Below the pieces are notes generated by a model. That model was given only the letters and a program-made list of their open reading frames with translations. It was not told the origin of the DNA and made no database searches. From positions 1 to 18,108 of the forward strand of contig QMYD01000003.1 of the NCBI GenBank assembly GCA_003662485.1: a stretch of DNA of 18,108 nucleotides, in the 5' to 3' direction. Source of the DNA: Candidatus Hecatellales archaeon. Lineage in GTDB: Archaea > Thermoproteota > Bathyarchaeia > Hecatellales > Hecatellaceae. Position numbers and translations under genes: made by a program. Shown piece by piece: positions 8,001 through 13,820 of this stretch (its first letter is position 1; every line of letters begins with the position of its first letter).

Positions 8001-8277
8001 AAACATAGCCTTCAGCGTCAACATAGGAAGGATCAACGTAAATGCATTCTCCGTACTTGTTAAAGCCTATGCTGGTGCTCCGCTTCTCGAAGGGGTAGAG
8101 GTTGTAGACGTAGATTTTATCGCCTGATAGAGTGTACCAGTCGCTGCTTAGTATGCCGTCAACCTTTATGTATTCCGCTGTTGTGGTGGTTGCTGCAGCT
8201 GGTACAACCATTCCGAAGGTGCTTAACAGGAACATTAAAGCTATTGCTAGGCTTATGCTTACCTTCCAAAATCTCAT
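5053..8277 (-). CDS. Large secreted Cys-rich protein, probable surface-layer (S-layer) subunit
   Basis: About 1074 residues from the ATG at 8277; an upstream GTG at 8289 would give 1078, the numbering used here. Residues 5-33 are a classical signal peptide (basic n-region, hydrophobic core, cleavage near AAA), followed by a Thr stretch. Landmarks shared with the 533-residue paralogue are VDGILSSDWYTL (43-54), EPLNILYHGPRRWVAQAV (203-220), VFNPWDLRKALH (532-543), EWIVVGRD (801-808), TIGSNWANLLSEY (917-929) and ILSIWGITGQDTYYA (1008-1022). Extra parts are an EF-hand-like loop (228-239), a beta segment around 365-407, and a large insert (about 545-799) with a DTDGDG motif and a jelly-roll-like domain. 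There are 15 Cys, three sequons, and no C-terminal anchor. The gene has the strongest promoter here and fewer AAGCCT/AGGCTT hexamers than its neighbours, both fitting high expression. S-layer identity is inferred from size, export and setting, not from a recognised domain. Confidence 0.8.
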   Translation of the reverse strand: MRFWKVSISLAIALMFLLSTFGMVVPAAATTTTAEYIKVDGILSSDWYTLSGDKIYVYNLYPFEKRSTSIGFNKYGECIYVDPSYVDAEGYVSNDAIGVGLQYAGYEDVGTYDQRVGDVSGVPNRDPFANENVRDKFDWLNGWLIDIRYTYVGGIDRHVWAFALFGDKHKAGGPWLNLQTGVSTPNQGGRQCNKYAESEPLNILYHGPRRWVAQAVTHIFDGDDTNGNGVLEQDERWPLVDVVITQVYDKVKKQFILFKDIKLTIDSKKLSGSVDIAFSNRGQWDLGPPPELDSYSHFWHQVYTTCFGSDWHLTKYPLREYKFETTGTFGAYGSETVTLPEDKTEDPKWCYPVEEDSERVYITDASGTTTFLQRGIDYTIDYDTGVITFLKVYSGKLTVYYKLHKCADSGYMTEIPSKYDVAQVIASDEKVVGYAAYWPILSDYTVDGWAYWNQPLFNVDDEDMVTVSEPEIPFIIGEWDFMLGGDWPHQFRGVTVYGVVDYHDAQDKDAGDETDALDSEVKYLLNQVFNPWDLRKALHMPAGRYVEYHTTTTGTITTSTDNVPVIVVDDEDWASYCSFSERVLKDTDGDGVYETFIPRVSWANGTLTTNYTVTQNSDGTMTITGLSPGDYKVLYSTYGLYWTTEDNENNDLTGTADNDMDTEECLFATDSKHPIEFNIFTPAFKTAQSGYIAATLKIRALDVNKQSGEIDAVYVNGHYCGILTGHSEEWSVSEFRIPAEFLDTSGKQLVQIFISCDSTKPIPNEITPNDPTTWPETTDEWCAIVDWGKLVFKPSYEWIVVGRDSAAVDSAGAAMVSEFFDSKKQTEVRMSGLDMQDTVWGDKTPWVMQWMRDTTDPDQVEVRPGGTYQKHRVHYYLDGNADSWPWIGENVGRSGLRDAWCKTVPVESASLITIGSNWANLLSEYANEFTDAYLDMGIASGTLADGKEGLTIIPLSCWSIWNVDGTGPAGWENASPWKDSSLNKYTDSGYAVISTFKDLDGTVILSIWGITGQDTYYACKFFWDELGEHLQSKPNCATTVIIKIDYTSCPYSYSVVETLGPISEYKHEGGIHDP

Positions 8278-8286
8278 TTGTTTTCG

Positions 8287-8292
8287 CACCTC
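8287..8292 (-). promoter_or_regulatory. Ribosome binding site deciding the surface-protein start
   Basis: GAGGTG on the minus strand lies 9 nt before the ATG at 8277. The alternative in-frame GTG (8289) is itself part of this motif, so it cannot also use it. This makes the ATG the better start. Confidence 0.65.
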
Positions 8293-8328
8293 ACAGCGTG
8301 TTTCTAACCTATTTTTTCCTCTGGATTA

Positions 8329-8345
8329 TGTATAAAAAGCTTTCG
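8329..8345 (-). promoter_or_regulatory. Strong BRE/TATA promoter for the large surface protein
   Basis: On the minus strand CGAAAG is followed directly by CTTTTTATACA, an almost ideal archaeal BRE plus TATA box. Transcription would begin near 8310, giving a leader of about 30 nt that contains the GAGGTG site. Confidence 0.7.
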
Positions 8346-8377
8346 ATGAGGAGAAGTAGGTTTGATAATGCTTAAAA

Positions 8378-8410
8378 AAGCCGTAAAAGGCTTCATGCTC
8401 AAGAAGCATG
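8378..8410. repeat. Two adjacent short inverted repeats between divergent promoters
   Basis: The first is AAGCC-GTAAAA-GGCTT (8378-8393), the second CATGCT-CAAGA-AGCATG (8394-8410). They abut without a gap and lie between the surface-protein promoter and the promoter of the divergent small membrane protein. Transcription leaves this region in both directions, so they are not terminators and could be operator sites. Short arms make chance possible. Confidence 0.4.
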
Positions 8411-8426
8411 GAAATCAGGCTTGAAA

Positions 8427-8438
8427 ACATTTTTATTG
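8427..8438 (+). promoter_or_regulatory. Possible TATA promoter for the small membrane protein
   Basis: The A/T-rich ACATTTTTATTG, preceded by TTGAAA, is centred about 31 nt upstream of the TTG at 8464, suggesting a very short leader. Weak match, assigned by spacing. Confidence 0.35.
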
Positions 8439-8463
8439 AGGAATTCGCATAATATGAGAGACC

Positions 8464-8919
8464 TTGGAGGAAGAGGAAAAGCCAATTACTATAACTATTG
8501 GAATAAAAACGCTTGTCATAGTTATAGTTGTTGTTGTGGCCATGCTTGGAGGGCTGACTGCCTGGTATTGGCTCCAGGGCGAGGAGATGCCGCCATCCGT
8601 CGGAGCGCCAGCTGAACTCAAAAAAGTGCGAGACCTAGCAATAAGCTATGTAAGTAAACACTACCCAGAGGTGGGCCAAGACTTACAAGGCGTGAAATTT
8701 TGGAGCGGCGAAGAGGTTAAGACGGAAGGGGGGAGAAAAGCTTACATGTTTACTGGAGATAGTTGGAAGATAACTATTCAGTGGGCTAGGCATAGGGAGA
8801 TTAAGGCTGAGATAACCTACATAGTTTCCATAGAGAAGTTAGTAGGTTACGATTATTTGAAGTGGAGAGGAATGGTGGTTAGAGATATGGTTAGGGAAAT
8901 AAGCCATCACTTTCCATAA
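8464..8919 (+). CDS. Single-pass membrane protein with small extracytoplasmic domain, unknown function
   Basis: A 151-residue protein I cannot name. The short acidic cytoplasmic N-terminus (EEEEK) is followed by a strongly hydrophobic helix (about 11-36, ending YWLQG) and an extracytoplasmic domain of about 110 residues. A helix (KKVRDLAISYVSKHYPE) precedes a likely beta sheet (AYMFTGDSWKITIQWA, IKAEITYIVSIEKL). This helix-plus-sheet layout is loosely reminiscent of PepSY-type domains, a weak resemblance only. The start is TTG at 8464, the only start in this frame before the membrane helix. It is divergent from the surface-protein gene and convergent with the flippase-like gene, 17 bp away. 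The location suggests an envelope role, perhaps co-regulated with the surface protein. Confidence 0.7.
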   Translation: MEEEEKPITITIGIKTLVIVIVVVVAMLGGLTAWYWLQGEEMPPSVGAPAELKKVRDLAISYVSKHYPEVGQDLQGVKFWSGEEVKTEGGRKAYMFTGDSWKITIQWARHREIKAEITYIVSIEKLVGYDYLKWRGMVVRDMVREISHHFP

Positions 8920-8936
8920 GGAAACAACGCTATAAT

Positions 8937-9947
8937 TTAACGTTGGAATTCGGCTCCTTTGCCTCTTAGGGTTTCGGCTATGGAGATTCCGAGGATGGAG
9001 GCTGCTAGGGCTCCTAAGCCTATCATGGCTGTGATGGATATTAGGTGGTAGGTTAAGGCCATGGCGAGCAGGGTTTCCGAGCCTTTTAAGCCCAGTGCAA
9101 GGAAGATGAGCATCCAGAAGGCTTCGAAGCTTCCCACGTATCCTGGAGCGGCTGGAAGGATGAAGGTTATCATCATGAAGATGTAGCCTGTAAAGATTAG
9201 GAGGGCTGAAGCCTCATAGTTAAAGGCTTTGAAGAGGAAGTAGTAGCTTCCGTAGAAGACTGTCCAGAGGAGCCAGCTTAGGAGGAGGCTTGAGGCTAGG
9301 AGGCGAGGCTTCGCCACCATGCTTCCAGCAGCCTCAATAAGCGATTCAATAAAGCCTGCAATCCTCTGTCTCCAAGAAGCTTTGAGGGGGAGCCTTCCAA
9401 GCAGGCTGAGGATTCCGCTTTTAAACCTGACAGCCAGAAATATGAGGGCTATTAGGGCGATGATTAGGAGGACAACTGCCTTCAAGCTTCCGATTACTAC
9501 TTGCGGGGTGGAAGTGAAGGGGGTTAGGCTGAGAGTTAGCGCTCCAAGGCTGGCTAGGGCGACAAGGTCTAGGAGCCTCTCAATAGCTATGGAGGATAGG
9601 CCTGCTGTGAAGCCTGTTTTTTCGCTTCTGTCGACTAGGATGGCTCTGGCTAGCTCCCCAACCCTCACTGGGATCAGCGTGTTAACCATGTAGCCCACCC
9701 CAGTTATCCAGAAGAGGCTTGAAAGCCTCGTAGGGTTTCGGACGGGCATGAGGATGAGCTTCCACCTGTACGCCCTTAAAAGGTAGAAGGGGATTAGGAT
9801 GGCTGCGGAGGCAGCCAGCCATGGGGGTGAAGCCCTAACCATAATGGAGGAAACCCTTTCAAAGCCTACATAGGAGAGGAGGAGGATGAAGAGGATTAGG
9901 CCTACAGCCAGCGCAACTCCAAGCTTTAGAGGAAGCCTTTCAGCCAA
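8937..9947 (-). CDS. UPF0104 / lysylphosphatidylglycerol-synthase TM-region family membrane protein
   Basis: A 336-residue polytopic membrane protein with about eight hydrophobic segments, of the flippase-like family PF03706/TIGR00374. Diagnostic segments are GYMVNTLIPVRVGELARA (85-102), the IERLLDLVAL helix (122-131) and, near residue 265, PAAPGYVGSFEAFW, the family's P-x-x-P-G-x-x-G-x-x-E motif. Relatives include the membrane half of bacterial MprF and archaeal proteins linked to polyprenyl-phosphate sugar handling. Here it could move a lipid-linked sugar intermediate for the glycosyltransferases at 1737 and 3628, but they are several kilobases away and this is inference. The start is TTG at 9947; the next Met is at residue 36, beyond the first membrane segment. 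It is divergent from hisS, with 71 bp between them. Confidence 0.85.
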   Translation of the reverse strand: MAERLPLKLGVALAVGLILFILLLSYVGFERVSSIMVRASPPWLAASAAILIPFYLLRAYRWKLILMPVRNPTRLSSLFWITGVGYMVNTLIPVRVGELARAILVDRSEKTGFTAGLSSIAIERLLDLVALASLGALTLSLTPFTSTPQVVIGSLKAVVLLIIALIALIFLAVRFKSGILSLLGRLPLKASWRQRIAGFIESLIEAAGSMVAKPRLLASSLLLSWLLWTVFYGSYYFLFKAFNYEASALLIFTGYIFMMITFILPAAPGYVGSFEAFWMLIFLALGLKGSETLLAMALTYHLISITAMIGLGALAASILGISIAETLRGKGAEFQR

Positions 9948-9981
9948 GACTCAGCCCTATTCCAGTTTTAAGGGGGAGAAG

Positions 9982-9994
9982 CAAAGTTAAAACC
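9982..9994 (+). promoter_or_regulatory. BRE/TATA promoter of hisS
   Basis: CAAAGTTAAAACC resembles the SPL-family gene's CAAAGCTTAAAAACC. The TATA part is centred about 29 nt upstream of the TTG at 10019, so the start of transcription would fall within the palindrome and close to the start codon. Confidence 0.55.
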
Positions 9995-9999
9995 TTTCG

Positions 10000-10020
10000 A
10001 AGCCTAAAATTTTTAGGCTT
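10000..10020. repeat. Perfect 10-bp inverted repeat covering the hisS start
   Basis: Arms AAGCCTAAAA (10000-10009) and TTTTAGGCTT (10011-10020) are separated by one T. The right arm ends on the first two bases of the hisS TTG codon. It could be an operator at the transcription start, or in RNA an 8-bp stem with a 5-nt loop that hides the start codon. Confidence 0.75.
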
Positions 10021-11317
10021 GAAGACTCTGCCAAGGGGCATGAAAGACATAGGCCCCGAGGAGATGGGGTTAAGACTCTGGATTTCAAACCGGATACTCC
10101 AAGTTTTAAACGTTTATGGGTTTAGGCTGGTGGAACCCTCACCCATTGAGAATCTTGAAACCTTGGAGGCGAAGTGTGGGCCGAGTGTCCGTGATGAAAT
10201 TTACTGGTTTGAGGATAAGGCTGGGAGGAAGCTTGGCTTACGCTTCGACCTAACCGTTGGCTTGGCGAGGATGGTTGCCACGAGGAGGGACCTAGCCCTC
10301 CCAGCTAAGCTGGCAGCTATCTCCAACATGTGGCGGTACGATGAACCCCAGCATGGCAGGTATAGGTGCTTCTACCAGTGGGATGCTGAAATCTTCGGAA
10401 GCCCCCTACCCGAAGCTGACGGGGAAATCATAGCGTTAAGCATGGATATTCTCGACTCGCTTGGGCTTGGAGGCTACGAGGTTAGGGTTAGCAGCCGAAG
10501 GCTGGCTGAAGGCTTCCTTAACGCTCTAGGCGTTGAGGAGCCCTCAAAGGTTGAAGCAGCCCTACGCATCATAGACAAGTTTAGGAAGGCCTCCCGGGAG
10601 GAGTTAGCCCGAGACCTCGCAAACCTAGGGTTCACCAGCCAGCAGGTGGAGGAAGTCTTCAACTTTATAGCCATTCAGGCTCCGCCGGAGGAAGCCTTGA
10701 AGAGGCTTGAAGCCTTCGATGTTAAAGGTGAAAAGTTTCAGCGTGGACTCTCGGAGGTTGAGGCTACGGTTGAAGCTTTGAAGGCTCTGGGTAAGGATGG
10801 GAGAATCCTTCTGGACATGAGCATCGTTAGGGGGTTAGGCTACTACGACGGTGTTGTCTTCGAAATATATGATAAGGAGGATGTAGGGCTTGGAGCCCTT
10901 GTTGGCGGAGGCAGGTTCGATGGGCTTTGCAGGCTTTACGGTAGGGATCTCCCAGCCACGGGTGCGGCGGGAGGCATTGAGCGAACCATCCTCGCCCTGG
11001 AGAAAAAGGCTAAGCCGTCTGAAGACTTCAGCCAGAAGCCCAAGGTTTTCGTAGCTTCAGTTGGGGTGGAGGTTAGGGGTAAGGCGGCTGAGCTAGCGGC
11101 TAGGCTTAGGAGGCTTGGGGTTTCAGTTGAATACGACCTTCGGGGTAGAAGCCTTAAAGGCCAGCTTGAGTACGCTGACAGCACGGGGATACCCTACATT
11201 CTAATTGTGGGTGGGAGGGAGTTGGAGAGGGGAACTGTTAGGCTTAGGGATATGGAGAGGAGGGTTGAGAGGGAAATCGCCGTGGAGGAAGCTTTTAGGC
11301 TTCTAAGCGGAAGCTAG
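10019..11317 (+). CDS. hisS: Histidyl-tRNA synthetase
   Basis: A 432-residue class II aminoacyl-tRNA synthetase that charges tRNA-His in the cytoplasm. The N-terminal LPRGMKDIGPEE (4-15) is typical of HisRS. GLRFDLTVGLARM (73-85) and motif 2, running from RYDEPQHGRYRCF to YQWDAEIFG (106-127), are complete. The histidine-specific RGLGYYDGVVFEIY (271-284), VGGGRFDGL (296-304) and motif 3 GAAGGIERT (315-323) are present, followed by the anticodon-binding domain (342-430) with FVASVGVEVRG. Length and motifs are normal. The start is TTG; the first ATG (codon 8) would cut the conserved PRGM segment, so TTG is preferred. It overlaps the EndA gene tail-to-tail in a shared CTAG. A perfect palindrome covers its start codon. 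Confidence 0.97.
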   Translation: MKTLPRGMKDIGPEEMGLRLWISNRILQVLNVYGFRLVEPSPIENLETLEAKCGPSVRDEIYWFEDKAGRKLGLRFDLTVGLARMVATRRDLALPAKLAAISNMWRYDEPQHGRYRCFYQWDAEIFGSPLPEADGEIIALSMDILDSLGLGGYEVRVSSRRLAEGFLNALGVEEPSKVEAALRIIDKFRKASREELARDLANLGFTSQQVEEVFNFIAIQAPPEEALKRLEAFDVKGEKFQRGLSEVEATVEALKALGKDGRILLDMSIVRGLGYYDGVVFEIYDKEDVGLGALVGGGRFDGLCRLYGRDLPATGAAGGIERTILALEKKAKPSEDFSQKPKVFVASVGVEVRGKAAELAARLRRLGVSVEYDLRGRSLKGQLEYADSTGIPYILIVGGRELERGTVRLRDMERRVEREIAVEEAFRLLSGS

Positions 11318-11841
11318 GCGAACTGGGAGAGGCTGTAGTATACGATTTCACCCCTCCGCTCCACAAGCGCCAACACCAGCTCCTTCTTAGCCGCCTTCGC
11401 CGTTTGGAGAGCTCTTTCCAGCTTTTCCAGGCTTAGGGGTTCACCCTCCCTTAAGGGTAGGAGGAGGAATTTTGAGGGCTCCCTACCATAGCCTCCACGC
11501 TCGTAAACTCGGAAGGGGAGTTCGGGGCTGAAGCCCGGCTTAACCACGTAGCCTCTAGTCCTTAAATCCCTGAAAACAAGGTATTTAGACCAGAGGGTTT
11601 CATCTCCGGCTGAAAGCCTTTCTAGGAGGGTTTCAAAGCTTAGGGTTTCACCCAGCTCATCTACTACGGTTATGGTTTCCTCGCTGAGGAGGTGGAGGGC
11701 CTCCCAAGGTTGGAGTTGAAGTATTTCTCCGGTTTTCTCCCCGTAGCCCCTCGCCTGTAGGGCTTCAGCCTGAGGATTCTCCTTCAAGTCTAAAACTATT
11801 CTTCCATTGGAGAGTAGTTTGGCTTTAAACAGGCTTGGCAT
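11314..11841 (-). CDS. endA: tRNA-splicing endonuclease subunit, EndA family, lacking the catalytic His
   Basis: A 175-residue EndA-family protein; this family cuts introns from archaeal tRNAs at bulge-helix-bulge sites. The N-terminal domain (1-80) and the C-terminal nuclease domain with KYLVFRDLRTRGYVVKPG (86-103), FRVYERGG (110-117) and AAKKELVLALV (150-160) match the homotetrameric-size class. Of the Tyr/His/Lys triad, Tyr113 and Lys153 are present. The His, normally in a HSxxLV-like segment, is replaced by Pro122 in EPSKFLL, and the loop is one residue shorter. The codon reads CCC, one base from CAC. It could be the structural subunit of an (alpha-beta)2 enzyme, or a weakly active form. 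The start is ATG with GGTTGAAGG just upstream. It is convergent with hisS and divergent from mtnA. Confidence 0.85.
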   Translation of the reverse strand: MPSLFKAKLLSNGRIVLDLKENPQAEALQARGYGEKTGEILQLQPWEALHLLSEETITVVDELGETLSFETLLERLSAGDETLWSKYLVFRDLRTRGYVVKPGFSPELPFRVYERGGYGREPSKFLLLPLREGEPLSLEKLERALQTAKAAKKELVLALVERRGEIVYYSLSQFA

Positions 11842-11895
11842 CCTTCAACCTAAACTTTATCGCCTCAAACGTTAAAATAGGTAGCGGGTGAGGCT
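11842..11895. promoter_or_regulatory. Short divergent promoter region between endA and mtnA
   Basis: These 54 bp must drive both genes. TTAAAATAGG (plus, near 11869-11880) and its complement, reading CTATTTTAACG on the minus strand, are TATA-like for either direction. ACTTTATCG (near 11853) is another candidate. The mtnA TTG is preceded by GGTGAGG at close spacing. Which element serves which gene cannot be settled by eye. Confidence 0.4.
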
Positions 11896-12906
11896 TTGAG
11901 AACTATTAGGTGGGAGGAGGGTGTAATCGTAACAGTAGATCAGAGCCTGCTCCCCAGGCGGTTGGCCTTTATTAAGCTTAAAACTCCGAGGCAGGTGGTT
12001 AAGGCTTTAAGGGAGATGAGGATTAGGGGTGCACCCCTCATAGGGGCGGCTGCAGCCTTAGCCCTCGCCCAAACGGCTTACAGGCTTAGGGGTAAACCTA
12101 AGGATAGGGTTCTCCCAGAACTCTACAAGACGGCTAGGCTTGTAAGGGCTTCAAGGCCTACGGCGGTAAACCTTTTCAACGCGCTAAACCAAGTTTTAGG
12201 GGAGGCTGAAAGCCTTGAGGATGGTAGAGACTTCGCAGACAGGGTGGTAGAGGTCTGCCTCAAATTCGTGGAAGCCGACGCCGAAATGAATAGGAAGCTC
12301 AGCATTCACGGGGCGAAGCTTATTTCACCTAAAGACCGGATTTTAACGCACTGTAACGCTGGAGCCTTCGCTACGGTTGAGTATGGAACTGCGCTAGGCG
12401 TTATCCGGGAAGCCCATCAGCAGGGCAAAAACATTAGCGTGCTGGCTACGGAGACGAGGCCTATGCTTCAGGGTGCAAGGCTAACCGCCTTTGAGCTTAA
12501 GCGTATGGGGGTTTCCTTCAAACTCATAACGGATGGGATGGTTGGCTACGTAATGTATAGGGGGCTAGTGGACAAGGTTATCGTTGGGGCGGATCGCATC
12601 CTAGCCTCCGGCCACGTAATAAACAAGATTGGAACCTACACGATTGCTGTTTTGGCTGGGAGGCATGGGATACCCTTCTATGTGGCTGCTCCCACCACCA
12701 CCCTCGACCTTGAAACCCCCCTGGAAAGGGTGGTTATCGAGGAGAGGAATCCGAGGGAGGTTCTCGAAATTCAGGGAGTCCGCATAGCCCCTAGGGGGGT
12801 TGAAGCCTTAAACCCAGCCTTTGATGTAACCCCACCCGAGCTTGTTTCAGGCATCATCACGGAGAAGGGTGTGGTGAAGCCTGAAAGGGTTAGAAGCCTC
12901 GCCTAA
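11896..12906 (+). CDS. mtnA: S-methyl-5-thioribose-1-phosphate isomerase (MtnA / aIF2B-like)
   Basis: A 336-residue isomerase of the eIF2B-alpha/MtnA superfamily, converting methylthioribose-1-phosphate to methylthioribulose-1-phosphate in methionine salvage. RGAPLIGAAAALALA (44-58), the catalytic cysteine in THCNAGAFAT (Cys153), ATETRPMLQGARLTA (184-198), the catalytic Asp in VGADRI (Asp233), NKIGTYTIAVLA (243-254) and PTTTLD are all present. THCNAGA favours MtnA over the related ribose-1,5-bisphosphate isomerase, whose motif differs. Length is normal. The start is TTG; the next Met (codon 41) would remove the N-terminal domain. It ends 2 bp from the end of the convergent PRTase-regulator gene. 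Older annotations may call such proteins translation initiation factor aIF-2B. Confidence 0.93.
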   Translation: MRTIRWEEGVIVTVDQSLLPRRLAFIKLKTPRQVVKALREMRIRGAPLIGAAAALALAQTAYRLRGKPKDRVLPELYKTARLVRASRPTAVNLFNALNQVLGEAESLEDGRDFADRVVEVCLKFVEADAEMNRKLSIHGAKLISPKDRILTHCNAGAFATVEYGTALGVIREAHQQGKNISVLATETRPMLQGARLTAFELKRMGVSFKLITDGMVGYVMYRGLVDKVIVGADRILASGHVINKIGTYTIAVLAGRHGIPFYVAAPTTTLDLETPLERVVIEERNPREVLEIQGVRIAPRGVEALNPAFDVTPPELVSGIITEKGVVKPERVRSLA

Positions 12907-12908
12907 GC

Positions 12909-13646
12909 CTACTTCCGCTGGGGAACCTCCACGGTGGCTAAGGTTTTGAAGGGGCAGTTGGGTGGGATGCGAAGCCTCTTCTTCCACTCGTCTCCAACCG
13001 CCACTAGCACGAAGATTCCAGCTAGCTCCGCCTTCATGCGTTCAACCAGCCTTATGAGGATGTCTTGGGTTTCACCGGTTCGAATAATATCGTCGATGAT
13101 GAGTACGCTGTCGCCTTTCTTTATGGCGTCCTTTGGCAGGTAGAAGGTTAAAACCACACCTGTATCCGAGAAGATGAAGCTTTCCTCCACCCACTCCCTT
13201 ACACCTACCTCCCTATTCTTCTTGGCGATAACGAGGTCAACGTCTAAGGCGTTGGCAACCATGGTGGCAAGAGGAATACCGTCTACGGCTGCGGTGAGCA
13301 CCTTGGTTATCCTGCGCCCCGCAAAGTTTGAAACAGCATACTGGGTTGCAAGCCTCAGAAGTGCAACATCACAGATAATGGAGGTATTGTCGAAGTAGAG
13401 GTTTTCGTCAAACTTTATTCTTGAGGTTATGGCTGCCTCCAAGTCCATTACCCGCTGGAGGGATTCCCAGATTTCTTTAGCTCTCTTGGAGGCTGGAAGC
13501 ACGTGGCCCTTAACATAGCGGCTTAAAACCGTTACAGGTAAACCTGTCCACTGGGATATCTCCCTGTAGGTATGCTGCTTCTTAATAGTGTTCAAAAGCT
13601 TTATGGTCATAAGCCTAAATTCTAGGTCTCGTGTATGCGTTTCCAA
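12909..13646 (-). CDS. gfcR: HTH-phosphoribosyltransferase transcriptional regulator (GfcR / PyrE-like, COG0856)
   Basis: A 245-residue protein. Residues about 27-46 form a helix-turn-helix (YREISQWTGLPVTVLSRYVKG), and residues about 75-240 a type I phosphoribosyltransferase fold with the PRPP loop VLIIDDIIRTGET (181-193) and TAAVDGIPLATMVA (118-131). This layout matches archaeal GfcR/PyrE-like proteins. In haloarchaea GfcR regulates sugar-catabolism genes rather than acting in pyrimidine synthesis, so here a DNA-binding regulator sensing a phosphoribosyl-type ligand is likely, but the regulon is unknown. The start is TTG, supported by AAAGGGGGTT just upstream; an internal ATG (codon 13) would have a poor site. 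It is convergent with mtnA and divergent from the tRNA gene. Confidence 0.85.
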   Translation of the reverse strand: METHTRDLEFRLMTIKLLNTIKKQHTYREISQWTGLPVTVLSRYVKGHVLPASKRAKEIWESLQRVMDLEAAITSRIKFDENLYFDNTSIICDVALLRLATQYAVSNFAGRRITKVLTAAVDGIPLATMVANALDVDLVIAKKNREVGVREWVEESFIFSDTGVVLTFYLPKDAIKKGDSVLIIDDIIRTGETQDILIRLVERMKAELAGIFVLVAVGDEWKKRLRIPPNCPFKTLATVEVPQRK

Positions 13647-13708
13647 ATTTAACCCCCTTTAAAGGAGGAAAGCCTAAAGCCTGATTTAACAGGCAACAGT
13701 TAAAGACG

Positions 13709-13720
13709 AGAAAACATATA
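13709..13720 (+). promoter_or_regulatory. TATA promoter of the tRNA-Arg gene
   Basis: GAAAACATATAG is centred about 30 nt upstream of the tRNA 5' end at 13745, the expected spacing for an archaeal tRNA promoter. Confidence 0.5.
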
Positions 13721-13744
13721 GAGCGAACATGGTAATAAATTTTG

Positions 13745-13820
13745 GGGCCCGTAGCGTAGCCTGGACGAACGCACCGGCCTTCGGAGCCGGAGAACAGGGG
13801 TTCAAATCCCCTCGGGCCCG
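13745..13820 (+). tRNA. tRNA-Arg, anticodon UCG
   Basis: A full cloverleaf can be folded by hand. The acceptor stem is GGGCCCG/CGGGCCC with discriminator G at 13820; the D stem is GCGT/ACGC with GG in its loop; the anticodon stem is CCGGC/GCCGG with loop CTTCGGA, giving anticodon TCG, which reads CGA. The T stem AGGGG/CCCCT encloses TTCAAAT. There is no intron and no encoded CCA (GTCAAA follows). The identity as Arg rests on the anticodon. Confidence 0.95.

Noticed and set aside
8454..8456. ATG 10 bp before the TTG of the small membrane protein
   Set aside because: It is in a different frame from the protein.
8421..8615. Alternative plus-strand frame overlapping the small membrane protein start
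   Set aside because: The translation is Cys/His-rich nonsense, while the other frame gives a clean anchor helix and domain.
11896..12906. Ribose-1,5-bisphosphate isomerase or initiation factor 2B
   Set aside because: The THCNAGA motif, ETRP segment and length fit MtnA better.
13776..13784. Possible intron in the tRNA-Arg anticodon loop
   Set aside because: The loop is a normal seven bases with the anticodon in place, so no intron is present.
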